38,881 bases of DNA from Bacillota bacterium. GTDB lineage: Bacteria; Bacillota; Limnochordia; Darwinibacteriales; Darwinibacteriaceae. The stretch is from positions 1-38,881 of the forward strand of contig JAAYRO010000171.1 in the NCBI GenBank assembly GCA_012518735.1, written 5' to 3'. Positions 24,998 through 33,555 of this stretch are shown piece by piece (the first letter of the stretch is position 1; every line of letters begins with the position of its first letter). The translations under genes and the position numbers were made by a program. Under the pieces are notes generated by a model. It did no database searches, was not told where the DNA came from, and was given only the letters and a program-made list of their open reading frames with translations.

Positions 24998-26584
24998 TTA
25001 CTTAGCTTCTGCCAAGTTCGCCTCTAGCGGAGATGAGGCTTCTCCACCGGGAACAAATAGAATGTACTGATAATAATCAACAGTAGCTCCTCTCTGAGGC
25101 TTAACATCCCGCACCTTCCAAATAAGTTGTTCGTTAAAAGGGGAACCTGCATTATCTAGCTTCACCAACAGTAGATCACTGCCCGCCAGCTCTCTCAATA
25201 CATTTGTGCCTGTCAAGTACGTATTTAAAGGGGCCACTTCATAGCTGTGATTCTGCAAGAAAGAACTGTCTTGATAGATCATAGCAATACTTAATACTTT
25301 TCCCCTATAGGCAGTCCCTTCACCATTAATAAGGCCTGCGGCCCAATTTACATCTCTTTGGGCACCCTGATACACATGGTTTAGTCCCCACTGTCCAAAG
25401 TACTTCTCTAAACCCGTCAAATCACACTGCTTGAGAAAATTTCTATACATAACCGCATCTCTGCCATTATTCCATAACGCCGGGTCTTGAATAGCGCTGA
25501 GTCTGATTCCATCTAATAGGCTGGATAGTACAAGTTCAAACTCGGCATGATTGGTATCTAGCAGCAATCTTACAGAGTCCTGCGCCAGCGATTCTAGTAA
25601 TTCCTGAATGAAATGACCCACCTGCTCGTTTGGAATAATCAACTCTCCCCGCAGCACTTCTCCAATTTGTCCAAGTTTCGTTTCTGAAAGTGCATTTTTA
25701 TCCACCTCTTGGAGTAAACTCTCTAAATACTGCAGAGCTAATATGGGCTGATGTTCAATATCAATTCCAATGAGTGAAAACTTCTCTTCCTCTGGTAGAG
25801 ACTCCCATAAGGTACGAACGTTTTTCCAGTGTTCGTAGTTCTCTTTTGTCCAAAAGTAAGTCCCTTTCACCGAATCAAACACCCGGTCTAATACTGCCTC
25901 ATTACCCGTTTCAACATATTCTCTAAGATAACCCACAACACTTGGTGAGAGCTCCAGAAGATAATTCCGAACCCCTCCTTGAGTAACAAAAAACTCCAGA
26001 AGAATAGATTCGAGCTGCTGATTTACGGCCACACCGTGGGATTCTCCCACCAAGAAAATGTGATAGTCATTCAATTCCGATTGCAGCGGAAGAGTAATAT
26101 CTGCCAAATTCGCAATTGACCAACTGTTCTTTTCTAAGTAGTTTTTCAACGCAGTGCAGCTTCTACTCTCTGTTTCTTCTGACACAAATTTGAGGAAGGC
26201 GCGACCAACCTCAACGAGGGCAGGATTTTCTGTAACCACTTCTAAAACACGCCGCCCGTTTAGGGCTACCATGCCATCTGCATGAATGCTGCAAAACAAC
26301 CCATATAAAGCTTCCGCCTCCTCAATGGTTTCTGTAACAACGAAATTGACTTGAAACTTGCCTTCAGGGGTCAAAAACACATAGTTCCGCACCAATTCAA
26401 TCGTGGTTCCCAACTGAGCCGAAAACATCTGCACTTCACTGGGCGACGCTAAATAATCCATTTCCAAAATCCAACCTTCTGGCAGTAATTCCCTCACCAA
26501 TACAGTTCCATCACCATTCCACGCTGCCGCTCTGCCTCCCAACAAAACTAAAGTCAGCAGCAGAGTAATCCATACCCGTTTCAT
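24998..26584 (-). CDS. Exported EreA/ChaN-like (erythromycin-esterase-fold) protein
   Basis: The 528-residue protein has a signal peptide (about residues 4-22, cleavage after AAA). Its first about 170 residues are unassigned. From about 170 it shows the pattern of the erythromycin esterase/ChaN superfamily: HIFLVGESHGVAVNQQLES, NYLLELSP, SLIGIDIEHQP, LLLDTNHAEFE and FGQWGLNHVYQGA, with conserved Glu-Ser-His and Asn-His. It is probably an extracytoplasmic hydrolase or heme/iron-type binding protein; the substrate is unclear. The start overlaps the upstream stop (TAATG). It is the last gene of the PadR operon. Confidence 0.78.
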   Translation of the reverse strand: MKRVWITLLLTLVLLGGRAAAWNGDGTVLVRELLPEGWILEMDYLASPSEVQMFSAQLGTTIELVRNYVFLTPEGKFQVNFVVTETIEEAEALYGLFCSIHADGMVALNGRRVLEVVTENPALVEVGRAFLKFVSEETESRSCTALKNYLEKNSWSIANLADITLPLQSELNDYHIFLVGESHGVAVNQQLESILLEFFVTQGGVRNYLLELSPSVVGYLREYVETGNEAVLDRVFDSVKGTYFWTKENYEHWKNVRTLWESLPEEEKFSLIGIDIEHQPILALQYLESLLQEVDKNALSETKLGQIGEVLRGELIIPNEQVGHFIQELLESLAQDSVRLLLDTNHAEFELVLSSLLDGIRLSAIQDPALWNNGRDAVMYRNFLKQCDLTGLEKYFGQWGLNHVYQGAQRDVNWAAGLINGEGTAYRGKVLSIAMIYQDSSFLQNHSYEVAPLNTYLTGTNVLRELAGSDLLLVKLDNAGSPFNEQLIWKVRDVKPQRGATVDYYQYILFVPGGEASSPLEANLAEAK

Positions 26585-27183
26585 TAGCTCACCCTACCTC
26601 TCTTAAATGATGACCCATAAGAGTCTGCTCTTTTGAACATTGTCCCCATCACTATGGTTATAGAAATTACGAGAGTAACGATAAGTGCACCAATGCTGAA
26701 TAGAATGGAGCGCCCTAATGACTGCCTAAAATCTTTTCCAACAACCAAGACTGCTTTTGGTCCCTCGCCCAATTCGTAATATCCGCTGATCTCATACATC
26801 CCCGGGGTCTCAATTTCAAGTTCAAATACACTCATGCCTCTGCGTCCACGCCAGGAATAGTTTGTATTGATTCGAGGACTAGACACTTCAACAATTTGAC
26901 CCGTGTCTGAGTTTTTTACCGCACATTTTAGGCCACTCACATTTACCGATTCATAAAGGGTACCATCCATAACTCGCGTTCGCTCTAGGTAAATAGTATA
27001 GATGCCTGTTTCTTCTAGCCTAATTTCTACTGTACCCGGCATTACCATTGGATCACCCAACTGCTCAATGCTGGAGGAGATTCCAGAAAGTAAAAGGAAC
27101 ACAAATAGACCAATTCCAGCTACAAAAATCAGCCCGGCGGCCCCATACCACCGTCTGCTGGGCTGTAGGTTGTTCGCTGCCAT
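26584..27183 (-). CDS. Membrane-anchored ectodomain protein of unknown function
   Basis: The 199-residue protein has two hydrophobic helices, about 13-35 and 155-180. Between them lies about 115 residues of beta-rich, extracytoplasmic sequence (GTVEIRLEETGIYTIYLERT, GMSVFELEIETPGMYEISGYY), resembling a beta-sandwich. The C-terminal tail is basic. I do not recognise the family. Its place between DUF2812 and the EreA-like gene suggests it works with the latter at the cell surface. Confidence 0.8.
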   Translation of the reverse strand: MAANNLQPSRRWYGAAGLIFVAGIGLFVFLLLSGISSSIEQLGDPMVMPGTVEIRLEETGIYTIYLERTRVMDGTLYESVNVSGLKCAVKNSDTGQIVEVSSPRINTNYSWRGRRGMSVFELEIETPGMYEISGYYELGEGPKAVLVVGKDFRQSLGRSILFSIGALIVTLVISITIVMGTMFKRADSYGSSFKRGRVS

Positions 27184-27204
27184 AAGACGTCCTCCTCAGT
27201 CTTT

Positions 27205-27810
27205 TTAGTTATGAATTGCGCATCTTTCTCTCTGTTTACGAATCATCTTTCCCAGAAGTACAGCAAAGTAGAGGCAGTAGAGAAGAAGCAACCCAGGAAG
27301 GATTAAAATCCAAGTGGGATCCTGCAGAACAAAAACAATATACCAAAGAAAGACGGCCAGAAGTGCACTAGTGTATAAATAGGGTTTTTGTCTCTCCTGT
27401 AAGGATTCTAGAACACTTTCTTCATCACTGAACACATCAAAAGGTTTCCCGTCACTTCTTTTCTCTAGGATCATTAATTCTTGACCGATCATGCCAGGGC
27501 TGGTCGCAACTTTCCCCACTCCGCGCGCATAAGGACGCAGCCGCACACTGCCAAAAGCGAACTTCCCTACATTAATTGATACAGTCCAATAATTGAAATC
27601 CAACTGCTGGAGAAACGACTCATATTCCTTACGATCCCAATTAGCCATATATCCTATATACTGAACATCATACTCATAAGGCTCAGCCGATGGTTCAAAG
27701 GTATATAAAAACCGACCGGCATGCTTCAATCGTAATCCTTTGGATGCCTGTTCATTCAGCCACTTTTTTCGACCTTCCACTGGATTGATAAACAAACGGA
27801 ATTTCCTCAT
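27205..27810 (-). CDS. DUF2812 membrane protein
   Basis: The 201-residue protein has an N-terminal soluble DUF2812 region (RKFRLFINPVEGRKKWLNEQ, AGRFLYTFEPSAEPYEYDVQY) and two transmembrane helices at about 145-160 and 165-185. DUF2812 proteins are commonly encoded beside PadR regulators, as here, where the start overlaps the regulator stop by 4 nt. The function is unknown; a membrane sensor or transport accessory is possible. Confidence 0.9.
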   Translation of the reverse strand: MRKFRLFINPVEGRKKWLNEQASKGLRLKHAGRFLYTFEPSAEPYEYDVQYIGYMANWDRKEYESFLQQLDFNYWTVSINVGKFAFGSVRLRPYARGVGKVATSPGMIGQELMILEKRSDGKPFDVFSDEESVLESLQERQKPYLYTSALLAVFLWYIVFVLQDPTWILILPGLLLLYCLYFAVLLGKMIRKQRERCAIHN

Positions 27811-28133
27811 CCCTGTTCCCCTCCCAAGACATCTATGGCGATCTGCTGAATCTCCTTAAGGCGGCGCAATTCCTGCTCCACTTGGGCCATGCCCAGTTCT
27901 GTAATGACATAGTCCTTTTTCCGCTCACCTTTTTCTACGGGCAAGGGCTTGATCCACCCTTTCTTGCGGAGGTTGTTAATGGCACCATACAGGGTTCCAG
28001 GGCCAAAAACAACTCGTCCATTGGTTTTCTCTTCCACAAACTGCATCACGCCATAGCCATGGTTGGGTGTATACATTGCCAAAAGAACTAAAAATGCTGT
28101 TTCTGTTAAAGGGGCTTCCTGCACCTTACTCAT
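27807..28133 (-). CDS. PadR-family transcriptional regulator
   Basis: The 108-residue repressor has a winged helix with the PadR signatures AFLVLLAMYTPNHGYGVMQ, VFGPGTLYGAINNLRKKGW and RKKDYVITELG. It is the first gene of a four-gene operon. Two ACGT-N3-ACGT sites flank and overlap its promoter, so autoregulation is likely. The ribosome site is AGGAGG before ATG 28133. Confidence 0.94.
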   Translation of the reverse strand: MSKVQEAPLTETAFLVLLAMYTPNHGYGVMQFVEEKTNGRVVFGPGTLYGAINNLRKKGWIKPLPVEKGERKKDYVITELGMAQVEQELRRLKEIQQIAIDVLGGEQG

Positions 28134-28148
28134 GTCACGCCTCCTGTT

Positions 28149-28192
28149 ACGTTAGACGTAGTAAGTATATCGCCTAACGTAGTACGTGTCAA
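28149..28192 (-). promoter_or_regulatory. PadR operon promoter with two ACGT-N3-ACGT sites
   Basis: On the minus strand TTGACA (28187-28192) and TATACT (28164-28169) are separated by 17 bp. ACGTTAGACGT (28149-28159) lies at the expected transcription start, and ACGTAGTACGT (28177-28187) lies between the -35 and -10. Their centres are 28 bp apart. They are probable PadR operators. Confidence 0.8.
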
Positions 28193-28211
28193 GTAGTATA
28201 TAGACTGTTTG

Positions 28212-28369
28212 TCACTGCATCAATGTACAGCGAAAAGGCTGCGATTTTCTGCTGTGTTTTAAGGCATTTTGGATTAGGTTTAGAAAGACGCTCTGCACTC
28301 CATTCTCATCTGCAATTACAAAATATCAGCATCATCTTCTACAACGAGAATATTCGCCTGTCTCTGCAT
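28212..28369 (-). pseudogene. Debris of a response regulator and histidine kinase
   Basis: The minus strand from 28369 reads MQRQANILVVEDDADIL and stops at 28316; this is the start of a receiver domain with its acidic pocket. In another frame (28325-28212), without a start, it reads VIADENGVQSVFLNLIQNAL and then KHS, the N-box of a histidine kinase ATPase domain. The pieces of a two-component pair are thus separated by deletions and a frameshift within about 160 bases. The stretch 28193-28430 holds nothing else I can support. Confidence 0.65.
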
Positions 28370-28429
28370 AAAATCATCTCACATAAACCTCTTCAGGACT
28401 GCGATTCCTTCATTCATCTGCTCCAAGTG

Positions 28430-28458
28430 AAAAACCCATCCAAAGGGATGGGTTTTTG
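28430..28458 (-). terminator. Strong hairpin terminator
   Basis: AAAACCCATCC (28431-28441) pairs with GGATGGGTTTT (28446-28456). It has T-runs in both directions. It is downstream of the 84-residue minus-strand gene. Confidence 0.85.
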
Positions 28459-28509
28459 GGAGGACAACCACATGGTAGTCAATAATTGGTTTTTTCGATA
28501 TACTGTTAG

Positions 28510-28764
28510 TTAAACTGTATTGGGTGGAGGCGGCGCCTCAACCAAGGCGACAATTTGATTGCAGAGAACAACTGCACTTTGATAGCCACCAAGATCAACC
28601 ACTGGCCTTCGGAGCACAATATACCGATCCTGCACCTGTCGCAGCTGCCATTGGGTTTCGTAGAGTGCTTCTTGATCATTGACCGTATATACATAGACCC
28701 AGTCATTAACGAAATCTTCCCATGCATCTGGACAGTAGCAGCATTCATTCCTATAGCCCATCAT
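28510..28764 (-). CDS. Small protein of unknown function
   Basis: I do not recognise this 84-residue protein. It starts MMGYRNECCYCPDAW with three cysteines near the N-terminus (C8, C9, C11), has a mixed strand/helix middle (RQVQDRYIVLRRPVVDLGGY) and ends VEAPPPPNTV. GGAGGGG lies at good distance before ATG 28764, and a strong terminator lies downstream, so it is probably real. It could be a small metal- or redox-binding protein; that is a guess. Confidence 0.62.
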   Translation of the reverse strand: MMGYRNECCYCPDAWEDFVNDWVYVYTVNDQEALYETQWQLRQVQDRYIVLRRPVVDLGGYQSAVVLCNQIVALVEAPPPPNTV

Positions 28765-28828
28765 ATCCCCTCCTTCGGTTTACTATATGAACCCCGTACC
28801 GAAAGAGCGATAGGTCCGAAAGACCATT

Positions 28829-29164
28829 TTATCTGTGACTTTCTTGAAAGTGGCAGACAAAAAACAGGACACTGATTACTATCAGTGGAAGAGATAGAGT
28901 AGCAAACTCCAGTAAAGAACGGTAGTTTCCAAAAAATACTGTAAATAGAACGCTTAATAGGGCGAACAACCAGCCTCCCATAAATGGCCGATTCCAGGAA
29001 ACTGCCAGCAGCCCTATTATGACAAACGATGGGATAAGATGAATCAAGAACCCGACAAACTCCTGCAGAAACGGCGCCTCACCTGGGAACGAATCTAGAG
29101 CAAAGAGAGAAATAAACAAGATAAACAATATAGCAAGGAATCTTGGTACCTGAATCAACTTCAA
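28829..29164 (-). CDS. Small membrane protein of unknown function
   Basis: The 111-residue protein has about four hydrophobic segments (near 8-24, 34-54, 63-78 and 85-105), so it is almost all membrane. The start is TTG 29164 behind GGGAGGTG. No motif or family is recognised. It is followed on the same strand by the 84-residue gene, 64 nt apart. Confidence 0.7.
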   Translation of the reverse strand: MKLIQVPRFLAILFILFISLFALDSFPGEAPFLQEFVGFLIHLIPSFVIIGLLAVSWNRPFMGGWLFALLSVLFTVFFGNYRSLLEFATLSLPLIVISVLFFVCHFQESHR

Positions 29165-29259
29165 GTTTTCACCTCCCAGTCGAACAAAGCAGTTCTAATC
29201 TCATTCTAACATACTCAAACGGGGAAGACTCATTCATAATAGGATTACTGACCATATAA

Positions 29260-29268
29260 TGATATAAT
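29260..29268 (+). promoter_or_regulatory. Probable extended -10 promoter of the his operon
   Basis: TGATATAAT (29260-29268) is a perfect extended -10, with another TATAAT at 29255-29260. There is no good -35. The 33-nt leader to hisZ has no T-box or attenuator that I can see. Confidence 0.55.
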
Positions 29269-29301
29269 CAAAAAATACAAACACATAAAGGATGAATCTT
29301 C

Positions 29302-30288
29302 TTGGAGCGACTAAGTCAATTAGTGCCTAGCGGCGTAAAAGACCTCCATGCCAAGGATTTGGAGGCAAAAGAAGAAATACTTTCAACGATTAAAGCCTTG
29401 TTTAGAAAACATGGGTACAGACAGGTCCAAACTCCTATTTTCGAGTACTATGATCTATTCACTGAAATCAAAGGAACTATGGAAAAGGATCAAATGATTA
29501 AACTCATTGATAGAGATGGGAAAATCTTGGTGCTCAGACCTGATGCTACGATTCCAATTGCTAGAATGGTGGCTACGGATTATCGAAACGGTAATCCTGT
29601 GCGTAAATTCTCCTATGTAACGAGTATCTTCCGAATGAGCGATGATCCCCAAAACGTTCAGTCACGAGAATTTACCCAGGCAGGAGTCGAGTTGTTTGGC
29701 AAGGACGGTGTAGAAGCTGATGTTGAAGTGATTTCTTTGGGGATTGAATCACTTCTAGAACTGGGAGTAAAGGACTTTACCATTGATTTGGGACAGGCCA
29801 ACTTCTACAAAGTCCTAATTGAGCACATTGATATGGAACCGGAAGAAATGGCTTTTGTCCAAAGATTGATTGAAAACAAGAACTTTGCTGATCTTAAGCG
29901 AGCAGTGGCAGGACTAGAAATGCCTTATACGCTCAAGAACGCGTTACGAACCATTCCCACATTGTATGGAGAACCAAAGGACGTACTAAAAAAGGCCTTC
30001 CGAATCTGTATCAATGAGGAAATGGAAGGGGAAATTCGACAGCTCCAGGCTGTGTACGAAGAGCTTGTCTCCGCCGGCTATGGTCCCTATCTATCACTAG
30101 ACTTAGGTCTAATTAACCATCTTAACTATTATACAAGCATCCTCTTTCAGGGATACGTCCCTGGATTTGGTAAACCCATCCTCCTTGGTGGTCGCTACGA
30201 TAACCTAACCAAACAGTTCGGGTATGATACGAAAGCCACCGGTTTTGCCATTTATATAGACGACTTAATGGTAGCTTTAGAGCAATAG
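29302..30288 (+). CDS. hisZ: ATP phosphoribosyltransferase regulatory subunit
   Basis: HisZ is a histidyl-tRNA synthetase paralogue that forms a complex with short HisG and carries histidine feedback inhibition. The 328-residue product has the class II core (GVKDLHAKDLEAKEEI, YRQVQTPIFEYYDLF, VLRPDATIPIARMVAT, FSYVTSIFRMSDD, QAGVELFG, YYTSILFQGYVPGFG, GGRYDNL). It lacks the C-terminal anticodon-binding domain, which separates it from HisS. The start is TTG 29302 behind AAAGGATG. It is the first gene of the his operon. Confidence 0.96.
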   Translation: MERLSQLVPSGVKDLHAKDLEAKEEILSTIKALFRKHGYRQVQTPIFEYYDLFTEIKGTMEKDQMIKLIDRDGKILVLRPDATIPIARMVATDYRNGNPVRKFSYVTSIFRMSDDPQNVQSREFTQAGVELFGKDGVEADVEVISLGIESLLELGVKDFTIDLGQANFYKVLIEHIDMEPEEMAFVQRLIENKNFADLKRAVAGLEMPYTLKNALRTIPTLYGEPKDVLKKAFRICINEEMEGEIRQLQAVYEELVSAGYGPYLSLDLGLINHLNYYTSILFQGYVPGFGKPILLGGRYDNLTKQFGYDTKATGFAIYIDDLMVALEQ

Positions 30289-30306
30289 AAGCGAGTAGGT
30301 GTTTAA

Positions 30307-30948
30307 TTGAACTATGTAACAATAGCCTTAGGGAAAGGCAGATTAGTCGAAGAAACATTATCTATCCTTGAAGAAGCGGGAATTGTGTTCCCAGATTTCT
30401 CCAAAAAAAGCCGCAAACTCATCTTTGAAAACAAGAGACAACAGCTGCGCATGGTCTTAGTTAAGGCCAGTGATGTCCCTACATATGTAGAACGGGGAGC
30501 TGCTGATCTAGGTGTGGTGGGCAAAGACACTTTACTTGAGTCTCAAGCGAAAGTGTACGAAGTTGTAGATCTAGGCTTTGGTATATGTAAGTTTGCTGTA
30601 GCTGGTTTAAATGCCTCATATCAGAACAAAGCGAAGCCCATCATAGCCACAAAATATCCCAATGTAGCGAAAGCGTACTTCCAGGAAAAAGGACAGTCCA
30701 TCGAAACCATTAAGCTGAACGGTTCTGTTGAACTGGCTCCCTTAATTGGATTGTCTGACTGCATTGTAGACATTGTAGAGACGGGCAAAACCTTGAAAGA
30801 AAACGGCTTACAGGTGTACGAGGAGATCTCTTACGTCAGTGCTCGTTTAATTGCGAACCGAGCCAGTTTTAAGACTAAATTTACTCAAATCGGTGAGTTA
30901 ATAAACAGCATCCAGGAAGTTGTGGATCAGAGAGGTGAAAGGTCATGA
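30307..30948 (+). CDS. hisG: ATP phosphoribosyltransferase, short catalytic form
   Basis: HisG catalyses the first step: ATP + PRPP to phosphoribosyl-ATP. The 213-residue short form lacks the regulatory C-terminal domain and needs HisZ, which is encoded just upstream. Motifs seen are ALGKGRLVEETL, ADLGVVGKDTL and the PRPP loop DCIVDIVETGKTLKENGL. The start is TTG 30307. The stop overlaps the hisD start (ATGA). Confidence 0.97.
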   Translation: MNYVTIALGKGRLVEETLSILEEAGIVFPDFSKKSRKLIFENKRQQLRMVLVKASDVPTYVERGAADLGVVGKDTLLESQAKVYEVVDLGFGICKFAVAGLNASYQNKAKPIIATKYPNVAKAYFQEKGQSIETIKLNGSVELAPLIGLSDCIVDIVETGKTLKENGLQVYEEISYVSARLIANRASFKTKFTQIGELINSIQEVVDQRGERS

Positions 30949-32231
30949 TTAACGTTACAAGAGTAAAAGGCGACTTTGGATCACTGATTCAAGAGAAACT
31001 CAATCGCCAAGCGGGTTCTCTAGAGGCTGTTGATCGAACCGTGAAGGAAATCATGGAAGAAGTCAAGAAAAACGGAGATCAAGCTCTACTTGATTATACA
31101 GAGAAATTCGATCATGTCCGTCTTACGAACCTAAAAGTTACAAAAGAGGAGATCGAAGCGGCTCTAGATAATGCAGACCCAGAGTTCTTATCGGTCCTGC
31201 AGACTGCCAAGGAAAACATAACCGCTTATCATGAAAAACAGCTGGAAAAGTCGTGGTACAGCACAGATGGAAATGGTATTGTTCTTGGTCAGCAGATCAC
31301 TCCCTTAAAACGGGTAGGAACCTATGTCCCAGGAGGAAAAGCGGCCTATCCTTCGTCTGTGTTGATGAATGTGATTCCAGCAGTGGTAGCGGGCGTATCA
31401 GAAATTGTGATGACAGCACCTCCTAGACCAGACGGTCAAATCGATGCCAACACCTTGACTGCAGCGGCAGTGGCTGGTGTTACAGAAATTTATAAAGTAG
31501 GTGGAGCCCAGGCCATTGCAGCCCTTACGTATGGTACAGAAACTATTCCACCTGTGGATAAAATCGTCGGTCCAGGCAACATCTATGTCGCCCGCGCTAA
31601 GAAATTCGCCTTCGGTCAGGTGGACATTGATATGATCGCCGGCCCTAGTGAAATCTGTGTTATTGCAGATGAGAGTGCCAATCCCTCGTTTGTCGCTGCT
31701 GATCTGCTGTCACAGGCAGAACACGATGAGATGGCGGCCTCTGTTTTGATCACTGATTCAAAGAAGCTGGCAGATAAGGTACAAAAAGAACTTGAGAAAC
31801 AGCTGAACCAGCTAGAACGAGAATCCATTTCCCGAACTGCCCTACAAGATTATGGTCACATCTTCATTGTGGAAAATCTCGAAGATGGTTATGAGTTAGC
31901 TAATGAGCTGGCACCGGAGCACCTAGAGCTAATGGTACCCAATGCTTTTGAACAGCTGGCAAAGGTAAGGAATGCGGGAGCAATATTCTTAGGACCCTTC
32001 TCACCAGAACCCTTGGGAGATTACTTTGCCGGTCCAAACCATACCCTGCCTACAAGCGGTACTGCAAAATTCTCATCACCATTAGGTACCTACGATTTCA
32101 TTAAACGCTCCAGCGTCATTTACTATAATGAGAAAGAACTAGAAAAAGTGAAAGATCAAATTATTACATTTGCGGAGGAAGAGGGGCTTACGGCCCATGC
32201 TAATTCTGTTCGAATTCGATTTGAGAAATAA
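30945..32231 (+). CDS. hisD: Histidinol dehydrogenase
   Basis: HisD oxidises L-histidinol to histidine in two NAD-dependent steps. The 428-residue product has family length. It shows VPGGKAAYPSSVLMNVIPA, GGAQAIAALTYGTETIPPVD, KIVGPGNIYVARAKK, the zinc-ligand region LLSQAEHDEMA and GDYFAGPNHTLPTSGTA. It overlaps hisG by 4 nt. hisB follows after 12 nt. Confidence 0.98.
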   Translation: MINVTRVKGDFGSLIQEKLNRQAGSLEAVDRTVKEIMEEVKKNGDQALLDYTEKFDHVRLTNLKVTKEEIEAALDNADPEFLSVLQTAKENITAYHEKQLEKSWYSTDGNGIVLGQQITPLKRVGTYVPGGKAAYPSSVLMNVIPAVVAGVSEIVMTAPPRPDGQIDANTLTAAAVAGVTEIYKVGGAQAIAALTYGTETIPPVDKIVGPGNIYVARAKKFAFGQVDIDMIAGPSEICVIADESANPSFVAADLLSQAEHDEMAASVLITDSKKLADKVQKELEKQLNQLERESISRTALQDYGHIFIVENLEDGYELANELAPEHLELMVPNAFEQLAKVRNAGAIFLGPFSPEPLGDYFAGPNHTLPTSGTAKFSSPLGTYDFIKRSSVIYYNEKELEKVKDQIITFAEEEGLTAHANSVRIRFEK

Positions 32232-32243
32232 CGAGGTGAAACC

Positions 32244-32828
32244 ATGCGTACAGCCCGAGTTATGAGAGAAACGGAAGAAACCCGGATTAAGCTGGAGTTA
32301 AATCTAGACGGCCAAGGGACTGGTCGGGTTCAGACTGGAGTTGGCTTTCTCGATCATATGCTTGTGTTAATGGCCAAGCACGGTTTTCTTGACTTGACAG
32401 TAAACTGTACAGGTGATCTCCATGTTGATGATCACCATACTGTAGAAGATGTTGGAATTGTATTAGGACAAGCTTTTCAAGAAACCTTAGGGGACAAACA
32501 CGGTATTACACGCTTCGCCACTACTTTTACTCCCATGGATGAGGCGTTGACTATGCTGTCCATAGATATTAGTGGACGACCCTATCTTAAGTTTGATGTA
32601 GAAATTCCTACAGAAAAGGTAGGCCAATTTGATACAGAACTCGTTGAAGAGTTCTTTCGAGCTTTTGTCAATCACGGAAAAGTCACCCTCCATATCAAGC
32701 TCCTTCACGGTACAAACAGCCACCATATTATTGAATCCATTTTCAAAGGGTTTGGAAGAGTACTTGACGAGGCGACCACTCATGATGAGCGCATCGCAGG
32801 AGTCCGCTCGTCAAAAGGAATACTATAA
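32244..32828 (+). CDS. hisB: Imidazoleglycerol-phosphate dehydratase
   Basis: HisB converts imidazoleglycerol phosphate to imidazoleacetol phosphate using manganese. The 194-residue product is the monofunctional form without a histidinol-phosphatase domain. The metal motifs DVDDHHTVEDVGI-like (HVDDHHTVEDVGIVLG) and SHHIIESIFKGFGR are intact. hisA starts 13 nt after its stop, the position where hisH usually lies in such operons. Confidence 0.97.
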   Translation: MRTARVMRETEETRIKLELNLDGQGTGRVQTGVGFLDHMLVLMAKHGFLDLTVNCTGDLHVDDHHTVEDVGIVLGQAFQETLGDKHGITRFATTFTPMDEALTMLSIDISGRPYLKFDVEIPTEKVGQFDTELVEEFFRAFVNHGKVTLHIKLLHGTNSHHIIESIFKGFGRVLDEATTHDERIAGVRSSKGIL

Positions 32829-32841
32829 GGAGCTGAGTTGA

Positions 32842-33555
32842 GTGATTCTATTTCCTGCAATTGATATCCGTAACGGTAGATGTGTAAGGCTTGTCCAAGG
32901 AGATTACGATAAAGAAGACTTTTACGGTGATCCTGTTTATATGGCCAAACGATGGGAAGACGCTGGTGCGCAGTATCTCCATATTGTAGATCTTGATGGA
33001 GCCTTAGAGGGTGCGTCGAAAAATCTGTCCGTAATCGCCCGTATTGCAGATACCGTCAAGCTTCCCATTCAAGTAGGCGGTGGAATCCGTTCCATGGTCC
33101 AAGTTGAAAAGCTTCTGGACATTGGAATTGAGCGTGTCATCTTAGGCAGTGCCGCAGTTTACGATGAATCATTCTTAAATTCAGTTTTAGAAAAGTACGG
33201 CAGTACAGTTGCTGTTTCTATAGATGCAATGAATGGGCTTGTAGCTACTGACGGATGGACAAAGATCACATCTATAAAAGCCCTGGACTATGCTAGGAAT
33301 CTGGAAGGAAAAGGCCTTAAAACTATTGTGTATACAGATATAGAAAAGGACGGTATGCTGTCTGGACCGAATTTTGCAGAAATTGATATCATGAATCAAC
33401 AGACCAATATGCAGGTCATTGCTGCCGGCGGAGTGACCTCCCTTGAAGATATAAGAAAACTCCAGAGACTGAATATTTACGGTGCCATTATTGGCAAAGC
33501 GCTGTATACAGGTGAAATCGATTTTCAATCGGCTCTACAGGAAGTGACAAAATGA
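32842..33555 (+). CDS. hisA: ProFAR isomerase (HisA)
   Basis: HisA isomerises the ProFAR ribose to the PRFAR form, as a (beta/alpha)8 barrel. The 237-residue product shows [19 protein letters not shown], the first-half phosphate loop [27 protein letters not shown] and the second phosphate loop [14 protein letters not shown]. The start is GTG 32842 behind AAGGAG. The stop overlaps the hisF start by 4 nt. Confidence 0.97.
   Translation: MILFPAIDIRNGRCVRLVQGDYDKEDFYGDPVYMAKRWEDAGAQYLHIVDLDGALEGASKNLSVIARIADTVKLPIQVGGGIRSMVQVEKLLDIGIERVILGSAAVYDESFLNSVLEKYGSTVAVSIDAMNGLVATDGWTKITSIKALDYARNLEGKGLKTIVYTDIEKDGMLSGPNFAEIDIMNQQTNMQVIAAGGVTSLEDIRKLQRLNIYGAIIGKALYTGEIDFQSALQEVTK

Noticed and set aside
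28223-28513. Plus-strand ORF of 96 codons
   Set aside because: It runs through a strong terminator hairpin, has no ribosome site, and its opposite strand carries two-component relics.
29165-29301. T-box or histidine attenuator before hisZ
   Set aside because: No specifier-loop, T-box sequence, leader peptide with His codons, or terminator/antiterminator pair is seen in this short interval.
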